Source of the DNA: JAJTFW01 sp903922455
GTDB lineage: Bacteria > Bacteroidota > Bacteroidia > AKYH767-A > OLB10
NCBI GenBank assembly: GCA_943329665.2
Contig: CALQEU020000009.1
Span: forward strand, 33,734-97,733
Reading direction: 5' to 3'
Length of the DNA: 64,000 nucleotides
Below the pieces are notes generated by a model. That model had not been told where the DNA came from and ran no database searches. It saw only the letters and a program-made list of their open reading frames with translations. The position numbers were made by a program, and so were the translations under genes. Shown piece after piece: positions 50,863 to 60,039 of this stretch. Numbering within the stretch: the first letter of the stretch is position 1; every line of letters starts with the position of its first letter.

Positions 50863-51022
50863 CTCTTTCTTTAATATACTTTTTTTATTTCGCTAACGAT
50901 GTTGTTAATGTGCTCAATAATGTGACCGAAATATCATAACAATATTAAGATCAAAAGTCTGTGCAACCATAATGTTTTCAACATTCATTTGTTAATCAAC
51001 TTAATTACAAATTTCTATTCTG

Positions 51023-51030
51023 TATCTTTG
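51023..51030 (+). promoter_or_regulatory. -7 element of the bamD-rpoZ-coaBC operon
   Basis: TATCTTTG is an exact TAnnTTTG match 19 nt before the bamD ATG. No TTG lies at the expected distance upstream, so only the -7 part is called. Confidence 0.45.
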
Positions 51031-51049
51031 TATCACCAATGAAAAATCA

Positions 51050-51856
51050 ATGAAGCGACTACTCTTATTTATTTTTATCGTTCTCACATTTTCATCATGT
51101 AGTAAATTCCAACACATGATGAAGAGCACAGATATGGAAGCAAAGTACAATGCGGCTGTGAAATATTATGAGAAAAAAGATTACTATCATGCATTACAAT
51201 TGTTCGAAGAATTGATAACAGTTTATCGCGGAACATCAAAAGCAGAACAATCCTATTTCTATTATGTGTATTGTACTTATTATGTTGATGACTTTACGAT
51301 GGCGGCATATCACTTCAATAATTTTGTGCAAAGTTATCCCAATAGTTCGCATGCAGAAGAAATGCAATACATGTATGCTTATTGTTATTATTTGGATTCA
51401 CCCATTCCAAGCCTCGATCAAACGAGCACGATAGATGCCATTGATAAGTTTCAAATCTTTATTAATAAGTTTCCAGAAAGTACAAGAGTGGCGGATGCAA
51501 ATAAGATGATGGATGAACTTCGGGCTAAACTCGAAGAGAAAACTTTCAATAATGCAAAGCTTTATTATCGCACCAGCGACTATAATGCAGCCGTGGTAGC
51601 CTTCTCAAATTTCCAAAAAGACTTCCCATACTCCTTATATATAGAGGAGTCCATGTACCTTGGACTTCGGGCTTCGTATGAATATGCCACCAATTCAATT
51701 GACTCTAAGCGTGTTGGTAGATTAAAAGCCGCTCAAGAAGAGTATCAAAAATTAGTGGATAGTTTCGGTCAAAGTCGGTATCTTCGCGAAGCAGAAAGAA
51801 TCTTTGATAATATTACAAAAGATCTGGCTCAAATGAATAGCGCAGCAAAGGGTTAA
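51050..51856 (+). CDS. bamD: outer membrane protein assembly factor BamD
   Basis: This 268-residue lipoprotein (signal MKRLLLFIFIVLTFSSC) has five TPR-like repeats, beginning AKYNAAVKYYEKKDYYHALQ shortened here to YNAAVKYYEKKDYYHA. BamD is the essential lipoprotein partner of BamA in inserting beta-barrel proteins in the outer membrane. Length and order are normal. It heads the bamD-rpoZ-coaBC-DUF4835 block that is conserved in Bacteroidota. Confidence 0.9.
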   Translation: MKRLLLFIFIVLTFSSCSKFQHMMKSTDMEAKYNAAVKYYEKKDYYHALQLFEELITVYRGTSKAEQSYFYYVYCTYYVDDFTMAAYHFNNFVQSYPNSSHAEEMQYMYAYCYYLDSPIPSLDQTSTIDAIDKFQIFINKFPESTRVADANKMMDELRAKLEEKTFNNAKLYYRTSDYNAAVVAFSNFQKDFPYSLYIEESMYLGLRASYEYATNSIDSKRVGRLKAAQEEYQKLVDSFGQSRYLREAERIFDNITKDLAQMNSAAKG

Positions 51857-51893
51857 ACACAAAATAAAACGTATACATATATATATAGTATCC

Positions 51894-52214
51894 ATGGCAA
51901 ATTATAAATCATCCACCAACACTACAGTAACTAGAGATCTTTTGAGTTTTGAAGATAAGACGCAGAATATCTATGAAAGTCTAGTTGTACTTTCTAGAAG
52001 AGCGAATCACATCTCTACTGAAATGAAGGAAGAGCTGAATGAGAAACTTTCTGAATTTGCCTCTATCACGGATAACTTAGAAGAGATTTTTGAGAATAGA
52101 GAACAAATCGAAATTTCTAAACATTATGAAAAGCTTCCTAAACCAAGTTTAGTGGCGATTCAAGAATTCCTCGACGGTAAAATTTATTACCGTAACCCCG
52201 CCAACGATAAATAA
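51894..52214 (+). CDS. rpoZ: RNA polymerase omega/Rpb6 family subunit
   Basis: This 106-residue protein is the Bacteroidota form of the omega subunit. The N-terminal TTVTRDLLSFEDKTQNIYES and the SRRANHISTEMKEEL helix match the Rpb6/omega fold that latches the beta-prime subunit. It lies between bamD and coaBC, its usual place in this phylum (37 nt and 9 nt spacers). Confidence 0.85.
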   Translation: MANYKSSTNTTVTRDLLSFEDKTQNIYESLVVLSRRANHISTEMKEELNEKLSEFASITDNLEEIFENREQIEISKHYEKLPKPSLVAIQEFLDGKIYYRNPANDK

Positions 52215-52223
52215 TCATTATTC

Positions 52224-53423
52224 ATGCGCCTGTCCGGAAAAAGGATAATCCTCGGAGTAACAGGAAGCATTGCTGCCTATAAATCAGCGCCTCTTTGTCG
52301 TCTATTAAAAGGAGAAGGTGCTGATGTTCAAATTATTACCACACGATCGGCAGCCGATTTTGTTAGCCCTTTAACGCTATCTGTATTATCCGGAAAACCG
52401 GTTTTATCAGAAATGATATCGGAAGAAAATACCTGGAACAATCATATTGAATTAGGCATGTGGGCCGATCTTTTTTTAATCGCACCCTTATCAGCTCATA
52501 CTTTATCCGCATTCGCAACAGGTACTTGCGAAAATCTTTTACAAGCCGTTTATCTCTCTGCACGCTGTCCCGTTTTTGTTGCACCGGCCATGGATCATGA
52601 TATGTATTTGCATCCTGCTACAACCCAAAATTTGGAGGTGCTTAACCAACGTGGACAACATATCATCGGACCTGCTCACGGAGAATTAGCATCCGGATTA
52701 GTTGGGGAAGGGAGGATGGAAGAGCCGGAAGTAATTTTAGAAAAAGTCATTTCGTTTTTTTCTGCTAATAAACCACTAGCCGGAAAATCCATTATCGTTA
52801 CAGCAGGACCCACACAAGAAGCCATCGATCCTGTTCGATTTATTACCAATCATTCATCTGGAAAAATGGGAATTGCCATTGCTACATCGTTGGTGGAGAT
52901 GGGTGCACAAGTGAAATTAATTGCAGGCCCAGTTCAAGAAAAAATTCCTGCAGGGTTAATTCACATTCCTGTAATTTCTGCAGATGATATGCTGCAAGCT
53001 TGCTTACAACATTTTCCAACAGCTGACGCAGCAATCATGACGGCGGCGGTTGCCGATTATCGTCCCAGTACGGTTTCAGATAAAAAAGTGAAAAAGTCGG
53101 ACGATGATTTACAATTACCATTGAGTAAAACCGTTGATATAGCAGCTACTTTGGGAAAGATGAAAACTAAAAATCAATTCCTGGTTGGATTTGCACTTGA
53201 AACCAATGATGAATTGATCAACGCCCAAAAAAAGTTAATAGGTAAAAACCTCGATTTCATTGTCCTGAATTCTTTAAATGATAAAGGCGCTGGATTTGGA
53301 ACCGATACCAATAAAGTTACTTTGATATTCAATGGAAACAAAAGTATTGATCTGCCCTTGATGACAAAATCAAAAGTAGCCTCGAATATTGTAGAATCAT
53401 TAGTAAATTTGATGCATGCGTAA
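52224..53423 (+). CDS. coaBC: bifunctional phosphopantothenoylcysteine decarboxylase / phosphopantothenate-cysteine ligase
   Basis: This 399-residue enzyme catalyses two successive steps of coenzyme A synthesis. The N-terminal flavoprotein domain (CoaC) begins GKRIILGVTGSIAAYKS and has the active-site histidine in NHIELGMWADLFLIAP and VAPAMDHDMY. The C-terminal ligase domain (CoaB) begins KSIIVTAGPTQEAIDPVRFI and has MTAAVADYRP. With coaD the window holds two of the CoA genes. It overlaps the following DUF4835 gene by 8 nt. Confidence 0.94.
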   Translation: MRLSGKRIILGVTGSIAAYKSAPLCRLLKGEGADVQIITTRSAADFVSPLTLSVLSGKPVLSEMISEENTWNNHIELGMWADLFLIAPLSAHTLSAFATGTCENLLQAVYLSARCPVFVAPAMDHDMYLHPATTQNLEVLNQRGQHIIGPAHGELASGLVGEGRMEEPEVILEKVISFFSANKPLAGKSIIVTAGPTQEAIDPVRFITNHSSGKMGIAIATSLVEMGAQVKLIAGPVQEKIPAGLIHIPVISADDMLQACLQHFPTADAAIMTAAVADYRPSTVSDKKVKKSDDDLQLPLSKTVDIAATLGKMKTKNQFLVGFALETNDELINAQKKLIGKNLDFIVLNSLNDKGAGFGTDTNKVTLIFNGNKSIDLPLMTKSKVASNIVESLVNLMHA

Positions 53424-54315
53424 ACTCCTTTTACTTGGTCTTCTTATTTGTGCCGCTCATTCTGAGTTCATGGCGCAAGAATTAAATTGTTCGGTAAGTG
53501 TAATTGCTCCTCGAATTCAAACTTCCGATCGTCGTGTGTTTACTACATTGCAAACTTCTGTGACGGAATTTTTAAATAATACAAAGTGGACCAGCGATAA
53601 GTATAAGAATGAAGAAAAAATTGAATGCAGCATTCAAATTGAACTTTCTGAGCGAGTAGGAACCGATGAGTACAAAGGATCTATACAAGTGAGTTCTCGC
53701 CGACCCGTCTATGGAACTTCATACAATTCACCCGTCTTAAATTACAAAGACGACGATTTCAATTTTCGTTACATAGAATATCAACCATTCGAATATAACG
53801 ACGGCCAAACCAATCCAAATTTATTAATGGTACTTGCCTTTTATGCTTATACCGTTATCGGTTTCGATGCAGAGACGTATGCTCCCAATGGTGGAAATCC
53901 ATATTTCGCAAAAGCGCAAGCCATCGTTGCCAACTCATCCAATGCTGCAGAGCCAGGATGGAAAGCATTTGAAGGATTAAGAAATCGTTTTTGGTTGATG
54001 GAAAATATAAATAATCCAATCTATAAACCGATCCGTACTTTTTATTATGAGTTTCATCGGAAAAGTTTGGATGTGATGTCGAAGAAAACGGATGAATCTG
54101 CTCGTTTAGCAGGAGCTTCTCTTGAAAAATTAAGAAAAGTGCATTCCGACAAACCCCTTTCTGTATTTATGAAAACCTTGTTTGACGCAAAGGTAGATGA
54201 GATGGTGAACTTATTCACGGGAGCACCTGCCGATGTGAAAGCCACTGCCAAACAAACGTTGAGTGATATTGATCCTATAAATACTTCAAAATACCAAAAA
54301 ATAACAGGAAATTAA
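53416..54315 (+). CDS. DUF4835 family exported protein
   Basis: This 299-residue protein has a signal peptide (MRKLLLLGLLICAAHSEFMA, cut before QEL). The mature domain matches DUF4835: LNCSVSVIAPRIQTSDRRVF, SVTEFLNNTKWTSDKY, and QPFEYNDGQTNPNLLMVLAFYAY shortened here to QPFEYNDGQTNPNL. The family is Bacteroidota-specific and nearly always follows coaBC. Its function is unknown, but the bamD link suggests an envelope role. It overlaps coaBC by 8 nt. Confidence 0.85.
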   Translation: MRKLLLLGLLICAAHSEFMAQELNCSVSVIAPRIQTSDRRVFTTLQTSVTEFLNNTKWTSDKYKNEEKIECSIQIELSERVGTDEYKGSIQVSSRRPVYGTSYNSPVLNYKDDDFNFRYIEYQPFEYNDGQTNPNLLMVLAFYAYTVIGFDAETYAPNGGNPYFAKAQAIVANSSNAAEPGWKAFEGLRNRFWLMENINNPIYKPIRTFYYEFHRKSLDVMSKKTDESARLAGASLEKLRKVHSDKPLSVFMKTLFDAKVDEMVNLFTGAPADVKATAKQTLSDIDPINTSKYQKITGN

Positions 54316-54398
54316 ATCCCACCTCGAATCGAGGAAGAAAGCAAAATTAATTTTATTACTATTAAATGTATCATTCCTCTGATTCGCCGCAGAGCGGT

Positions 54399-54418
54399 AA
54401 AAAGTCTTCTGACTTTTT
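54399..54418 (+). terminator. terminator after the bamD-DUF4835 operon
   Basis: The perfect 8-bp stem AAAAAGTC / GACTTTTT with loop TTCT ends in a T-run. It lies 83 nt after the DUF4835 stop and before recN. Confidence 0.7.
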
Positions 54419-54457
54419 AAGGTTATTAAATAATATTTTTCGCTAATATTACCCTAC

Positions 54458-56119
54458 ATGTTAAAGCAACTTTCGGTTAAGAATTATATTCTGATTGACG
54501 AGCTGGATATTCGACTCGAAAAAGGTCTTGGAATTATTACCGGCGAAACAGGAGCGGGCAAATCCATTATTCTTGGAGCACTCGGATTGATGTTAGGGCA
54601 ACGTGCCGATGTAGGTGAATTGCTCGACAAAAAAAAGAAGTGCATTATTGAAGGTGTGTTTGATGTACGAGCCTACCAAATGGAAACTTTTTTCGAGGAG
54701 AAGGAATTGGATTATGCTGATGAATGTACCATTCGCAGAGAGATCAATCCAGAAGGAAAATCAAGAGCGTTTGTAAACGATACTCCTGTAAATCTTACTA
54801 CACTAAAAGAACTTTCTTCTCGATTGGTGGATATTCATAGTCAGCATGAATCGTTACTTTTAGGTAATAGAAGTTTTCAGTTGAATGTGCTAGATGCATA
54901 CGCCGGAAATCAAGATTTACTGAAGTCGTACAAATTAAATTTCACCTCTTGGAAGCAAGCGGAGAAAGCGTATTTGACTTTATTGAACGAAGAAGCGAAA
55001 AGTAAAAGTGATTTCGATTATCTAAATTTTCAATTTAACGAGATTTCAGCACTCAAGCTGAAGGAAGGAGAGCAAGTTTCGCTTGAATCCGAACAACAAA
55101 AATTAGAGCATGGCGAAGAGATTGTAGAGCAACTTAACCGCTCTGTGATGCTGATTCGTGATGGAGATGAAAATGTAGTTGCACAATTATCACTCGTGCA
55201 TCAACTCCTACATGGCATCAAAAAATTCGATGATCAGTTTGAAACTCAAAGTAACCGACTTCAATCCGTATTAATAGAATTAAAAGACATTCACGCAGAG
55301 CTGGAAGATGCCATCGGAAAGCTGCAACTGGATCCAAAAAGATTAGAGCAAGTTAATGAACGTTTGAGTTTTATTTATAATCTTCAGAAAAAGCATCGAC
55401 TTCAAACCATCGAAGAATTGCTACAGTTTGAAGATGAACTTTCTCAAAAATTGCAGCGCATCAGTTCTTTTGAAGATGAAATATTGCGTTTGAAGAAAGA
55501 AGTAGATGATAAAAAATCTAAACTTTTAAAATCGGGAAACGCTTTAACGACTTCTCGTAAAAAGGCCATTCCCGCTTTAGAAAAAGAAGTGACGCAACAA
55601 CTTTCGGAGTTGGCGATGCCGCATGCCGTGATACGCATTGCGCTCATCGAAGAAAATGAAAACATCTTTACAACTGATGGAATGGAAAAAATTCAATTCC
55701 TGTTTTCAGCCAATAAAGGTGGCGACTTCAAAGAATTGGCGAAAGTAGCATCTGGCGGTGAGATGTCGAGGTTAATGCTTTGCATCAAATCCATCATGGC
55801 TCGATTAACGGCTATGCCTACCGTTATATTTGATGAGATCGATACTGGAATCTCCGGTGAAACGGCGGCTAGAGTAGGTGCCATCTTAAAGCAAATGGCG
55901 AAAGATCATCAAGTGTTGGCGATCACCCATCTGCCCCAAATCGCATCCAAAGGAAATACGCATTTTTTAGTCTATAAAGAAGTTAAAAAATCGACCACGC
56001 GATCTCAATTACGTATTTTGAACGAAGAAGAAAGATTAAATGAAATTGCGAGAATGTTGAGTGGAGAAGTTCTCACCAACGCTGCTTTGGATAATGCACG
56101 CGTTTTACTAAGTCAATAA
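54458..56119 (+). CDS. recN: DNA repair protein RecN
   Basis: This 553-residue SMC-like ATPase acts in double-strand break repair. The N-terminal half ATPase has LKQLSVKNYILIDELDI and Walker A GETGAGKSIILGAL. A coiled-coil middle follows (about residues 160-370). The C-terminal half has the signature VASGGEMSRLMLCIKSI, Walker B TVIFDEIDTGISG and ITHLPQIASKG. Length is normal for RecN. Confidence 0.94.
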   Translation: MLKQLSVKNYILIDELDIRLEKGLGIITGETGAGKSIILGALGLMLGQRADVGELLDKKKKCIIEGVFDVRAYQMETFFEEKELDYADECTIRREINPEGKSRAFVNDTPVNLTTLKELSSRLVDIHSQHESLLLGNRSFQLNVLDAYAGNQDLLKSYKLNFTSWKQAEKAYLTLLNEEAKSKSDFDYLNFQFNEISALKLKEGEQVSLESEQQKLEHGEEIVEQLNRSVMLIRDGDENVVAQLSLVHQLLHGIKKFDDQFETQSNRLQSVLIELKDIHAELEDAIGKLQLDPKRLEQVNERLSFIYNLQKKHRLQTIEELLQFEDELSQKLQRISSFEDEILRLKKEVDDKKSKLLKSGNALTTSRKKAIPALEKEVTQQLSELAMPHAVIRIALIEENENIFTTDGMEKIQFLFSANKGGDFKELAKVASGGEMSRLMLCIKSIMARLTAMPTVIFDEIDTGISGETAARVGAILKQMAKDHQVLAITHLPQIASKGNTHFLVYKEVKKSTTRSQLRILNEEERLNEIARMLSGEVLTNAALDNARVLLSQ

Positions 56120-56195
56120 GCCAAATATCAATGAGTTAAAGATGGATTCATCTAGCTCGATTGAAATTATTATTTTTGACACCTAAACGAAGACT

Positions 56196-57014
56196 ATGTC
56201 AAACTCATTGTTGAAAGGAAAAAGAGGAATTATATTCGGAGCATTAGATCCACAATCGATTGCTTGGAAAGTAGCTCTCCGCGCTCATGAAGAAGGAGCT
56301 CAATTTGTATTATCAAATGCACCTGTTGCATTACGATTGGGTGCCATCAACCAATTGGCAGAGCAATGCAACGCGAAAGTAATTGGTGCCGATGCAACAT
56401 CGAATGCGGACCTAGAAGCATTATTCACTCAGTCGATGGAAGTCCTCGGCGGAAAAATTGACTTCGTTTTACATTCCATCGGCATGTCACCAAACGTTCG
56501 AAAGAATAAACCCTATACCGATTTAGATTACGATTTTTACCATAAAACGCTCGACATTTCAGCGATGTCATTGCACCGTGTTTTACAATCGGCGATGAAG
56601 CTGGATGCCATCAGCGAGTGGGGCAGTGTAGTCGCATTAACTTACATTGCAGCGCAACGTGTGTTCCCCGATTACAATGATATGGCTGATGCAAAATCCA
56701 TGTTAGAAAGCATAGCTAGAAGTTATGGTTACCACTACGGAAAAGCGAAGAAAGTGCGTGTGAATACCATTTCACAATCGCCTACAAAAACCACAGCCGG
56801 ACAAGGTGTAAAAGGATTCGATAATTTTTACAATTATGCCGATGCACTTTCTCCATTAGGAAACGCACCTGCCGAAGCTTGCGCCGATTATTGCGTCACA
56901 CTTTTCTCCGACCTAACCAAACACGTTACCATGCAAAACCTTTTCCATGATGGCGGATTCTCCTATACAGGAGTGAGTCAGGAAGTGATGGAAAAAATGT
57001 TCCCTTCTACGTAG
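56196..57014 (+). CDS. fabI: enoyl-ACP reductase
   Basis: This 272-residue short-chain dehydrogenase catalyses the last reduction in each cycle of fatty-acid elongation. The NAD-binding FGALDPQSIAWKVA replaces the usual glycine-rich loop, as in FabI. The catalytic Tyr-x6-Lys is in YNDMADAK, and ISQSPTKTTAGQGVKGF carries the substrate loop. Length fits the Bacteroidota FabI form. An exact TATTTTTG -7 element lies at 56171-56178. Confidence 0.92.
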   Translation: MSNSLLKGKRGIIFGALDPQSIAWKVALRAHEEGAQFVLSNAPVALRLGAINQLAEQCNAKVIGADATSNADLEALFTQSMEVLGGKIDFVLHSIGMSPNVRKNKPYTDLDYDFYHKTLDISAMSLHRVLQSAMKLDAISEWGSVVALTYIAAQRVFPDYNDMADAKSMLESIARSYGYHYGKAKKVRVNTISQSPTKTTAGQGVKGFDNFYNYADALSPLGNAPAEACADYCVTLFSDLTKHVTMQNLFHDGGFSYTGVSQEVMEKMFPST

Positions 57015-57092
57015 TATAGATATACATTTAAAAACAAAAGAAGGGAGTAGGAAATTTTAAACCCTTCAATTTATATCTACATCCATCCATAA

Positions 57093-57120
57093 AAAAGCCC
57101 GTTCCGAAGAACAGGCTTTT
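57093..57120. terminator. terminator between fabI and clpC
   Basis: The hairpin AAAAGCC-C-GTTC / GAAC-A-GGCTTTT with loop CGAA has one internal mismatch and is followed by more T. It lies between the two converging genes and can serve both. Confidence 0.8.
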
Positions 57121-57146
57121 TTTGTTTGAATTAATTCTTAATAGAA

Positions 57147-59687
57147 TTACGATTCCTCTTTCTTCTTCCTCTGCTTCGGAGGTTTCACGATGTTGATAGA
57201 TAACTGCTCGGTGTCTTTAACCCATCCTAATTCGATGGTGTCACCTTCGGCAAGTTGGCCTTTGATGATTTCTTCCGCCATGGGATCTTCAATGTATTTT
57301 TGAATGGCTCTCTTCAACGGACGCGCACCGAAACTAGAATCATACCCCTTGTCGGTAAGGAATTCTTTTGCCTCTTCCGTCAATTTTACTTTGTAGCCTA
57401 ATTCACCTACACGCTTATAAAGACTTCCTAATTCAAGGTCAATAATTTTGAAGATATCTTCTTTACTCAAGCTGTTGAACACAACTACATCGTCAATACG
57501 ATTTAAGAACTCAGGAGCGAAGGCTTTCTTCAATGAACTCTCAATCACGCTGCGTGAGTGCTCATCCACCTGACTCGTTTTCGCAGAGGTTCCAAATCCA
57601 ACACCTTGACCAAAATCTTTTAATTGACGTGAGCCAATATTAGAAGTCATGATAATAATGGTGTTCTTGAAATCAATCTTACGGCCAAGGCTGTCCGTCA
57701 ATTGTCCTTCATCTAAAACTTGTAATAACAAGTTAAACACATCCGGATGCGCTTTCTCAATCTCATCAAGCAAAATGATAGAGTAGGGCTTGCGACGAAC
57801 TTTTTCGGTTAACTGTCCACCTTCTTCATATCCTACATATCCGGGAGGCGCTCCGATCAATCTAGACACTGCGAACTTTTCCATGTATTCACTCATGTCG
57901 ATGCGGATCAAGGCATCTTGTGTATCGAATAAGTATCGGCTTAATTCTTTTGCTAATTCTGTTTTTCCTACTCCCGTAGGACCTAAGAAAATGAAAGTAC
58001 CAATGGGCTTGTTCGGATCTTTTAATCCAGCGCGATTACGTTGAATGGCTTTCACCACTTTCTTCACGGCTTCGTCCTGACCAATTACCTTTCCTTTCAA
58101 TTCATCTGGCATTTGAATCAATCGAGCAGTTTCAGCTTGTGCAATTCGCGTTACTGGAATTCCACTCATCATAGCTACTACTTGAGCGACATCCTCCACA
58201 TCCACTTTGTAACGTGTGTTCTTGGTTTCTTCTTCCCAAGTTTGCTTCGCACTTTCTAATTGCTCGAATAATTGCTTTTCAGTATCACGTAAGCGTGCAG
58301 CTTCTTCGTATTTCTGACTGCGCACCACACGATTTTTTTCTACTTTAATATCCGCAACCTTATTTTCAAGGTCGATGATATTTTGTGGTACGTGGATGTT
58401 TGAAATATGTACACGTGAACCAGATTCATCTAAAGCATCAATGGCTTTGTCTGGAAGGAAACGATCAGTGATATAACGCTCAGTTAATTTAACGCAGGCT
58501 GCAATGGCTTCATCGGTATAAGTTACGTGATGATGTTCTTCATAGCGCTCTTTAATATTTCCTAAAATTTCGATGGTTTCATCAACCGTAGTTGGATCCA
58601 CAATTACTTTTTGGAAACGGCGATCTAAGGCGCCATCTTTTTCGATGTACTGACGGTACTCATCTAAAGTAGTAGCACCAATACATTGAATTTCTCCACG
58701 TGCTAATGCAGGCTTAAACATGTTCGATGCGTCTAATGATCCAGAAGCACCACCAGCACCAATAATGGTGTGGATCTCATCAATAAATAAAATCACATCA
58801 GGCGATTTCTCCAATTCGTTCATCACCGCTTTCATTCGTTCTTCAAATTGACCACGGTATTTTGTACCGGCCACTAAGGAAGCTAAATCTAAAGTAACAA
58901 TGCGCTTATTAAATAATACGCGAGAAACTTTGCGTTGAATGATACGTAGGGCAAGTCCTTCAGCAATCGCCGACTTACCAACACCAGGTTCACCAATTAA
59001 GATGGGATTATTTTTCTTTCTACGTGATAAGATTTGAGAAACGCGCTCAATTTCCTTTTCACGACCCACAATAGGATCTAGTTTACCTTCTTCTGCGGCC
59101 TTGGTTAAATCCCTTCCGAAATTATCCAGTACAGGCGTTTTTGATTTTGATTCACCAGGCTTCTTTTGTGATGAGCCGAAAGAAGGACCATCGTCGTCTT
59201 TTGAATACGGATCATCATCGTTGGATGATTGAGGAGCTTCTGATTTAAAATTTGATTTGAACAATTCTAATTCTTCTCTCATAATATCATAGGTTATTCC
59301 AAATTGATTTAAGATTTGAGTAGCAATATTGTCTTCGTCTTTTAAGATGGCTAACAATAAATGCTCAGTACCGATTATCTCACTTTTGAAAATTTTAGCT
59401 TCCAGGTAAGTGATCTTAAGCGCTTTTTCAGCTTGTTTTGTAAGTGGAATATTGTTGAGGTTGCTCACTGATCCAGCATTGCCTTTTACTGCATTTTCAA
59501 CGGATTTGCGGAGCTCCACCAAGTTAATATTTAACGACTTCAGAAATTTTATTGCCATTCCTTCACCTTCGCGGATAAGACCTAGCAATAAGTGTTCTGT
59601 GCCGATATAATCATGACCCAGACGTAAGGCCTCTTCACGACTAAACGCGATTACATCTTTTACTCTAGGTGAGAATTTTGCTTCCAT
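57147..59687 (-). CDS. clpC: ATP-dependent Clp protease ATP-binding subunit ClpC
   Basis: This 846-residue Hsp100 unfoldase has two N-terminal Clp repeats, a first AAA+ module (Walker A GEPGVGKSAI, Walker B VILFIDEIHT), a UVR-containing middle domain (EEAARLRDTEKQLFEQLE) and a second AAA+ module (GPTGVGKTELAKEL). The UVR/M-domain marks it as ClpC rather than ClpA. GVGFG near residue 700 fits the ClpP-binding loop. It feeds substrates to ClpP in protein quality control. It is divergent from gyrA. Confidence 0.93.
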   Translation of the reverse strand: MEAKFSPRVKDVIAFSREEALRLGHDYIGTEHLLLGLIREGEGMAIKFLKSLNINLVELRKSVENAVKGNAGSVSNLNNIPLTKQAEKALKITYLEAKIFKSEIIGTEHLLLAILKDEDNIATQILNQFGITYDIMREELELFKSNFKSEAPQSSNDDDPYSKDDDGPSFGSSQKKPGESKSKTPVLDNFGRDLTKAAEEGKLDPIVGREKEIERVSQILSRRKKNNPILIGEPGVGKSAIAEGLALRIIQRKVSRVLFNKRIVTLDLASLVAGTKYRGQFEERMKAVMNELEKSPDVILFIDEIHTIIGAGGASGSLDASNMFKPALARGEIQCIGATTLDEYRQYIEKDGALDRRFQKVIVDPTTVDETIEILGNIKERYEEHHHVTYTDEAIAACVKLTERYITDRFLPDKAIDALDESGSRVHISNIHVPQNIIDLENKVADIKVEKNRVVRSQKYEEAARLRDTEKQLFEQLESAKQTWEEETKNTRYKVDVEDVAQVVAMMSGIPVTRIAQAETARLIQMPDELKGKVIGQDEAVKKVVKAIQRNRAGLKDPNKPIGTFIFLGPTGVGKTELAKELSRYLFDTQDALIRIDMSEYMEKFAVSRLIGAPPGYVGYEEGGQLTEKVRRKPYSIILLDEIEKAHPDVFNLLLQVLDEGQLTDSLGRKIDFKNTIIIMTSNIGSRQLKDFGQGVGFGTSAKTSQVDEHSRSVIESSLKKAFAPEFLNRIDDVVVFNSLSKEDIFKIIDLELGSLYKRVGELGYKVKLTEEAKEFLTDKGYDSSFGARPLKRAIQKYIEDPMAEEIIKGQLAEGDTIELGWVKDTEQLSINIVKPPKQRKKKEES

Positions 59688-60039
59688 AAGGATGACTAAT
59701 TTATATTATTTGAACGTAAGGGATCTAAAAAAGTTTTACTATGTTTTGTTTTGGTAATCTATGGACGTTTAATCGTGTGAATTATTGTAATCCTTCCGGT
59801 CTAATCTACAACCATAAATGCTCGTAAACCAAGCTTTTTTTTAGCTTCTTACGGAATTCTTACATTGTTGATAATTATGAGGGAACTTGTCCAAAAATAT
59901 GCTACACTTTCGCTACCTTCGTGCATCATTGAAAATCTTTATTAACATCCTGATTAACAAAATTAATATACTCTTGGTCAGCACCTTGTTGCAACTTCAG
60001 GAATTCCAATTAAACTAATATCTTACTAAAAATATAAAA
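59688..60039. other. divergent clpC-gyrA intergenic region
   Basis: These 352 bp contain no credible gene. They must hold the promoters of clpC and gyrA. A weak candidate for gyrA is TTG at 59887 with TACCTTCG at 59914-59921 (24-nt spacing, one mismatch), which would give a leader of about 110 nt. I found no clear hairpin, repeat or riboswitch-like structure here. Confidence 0.4.
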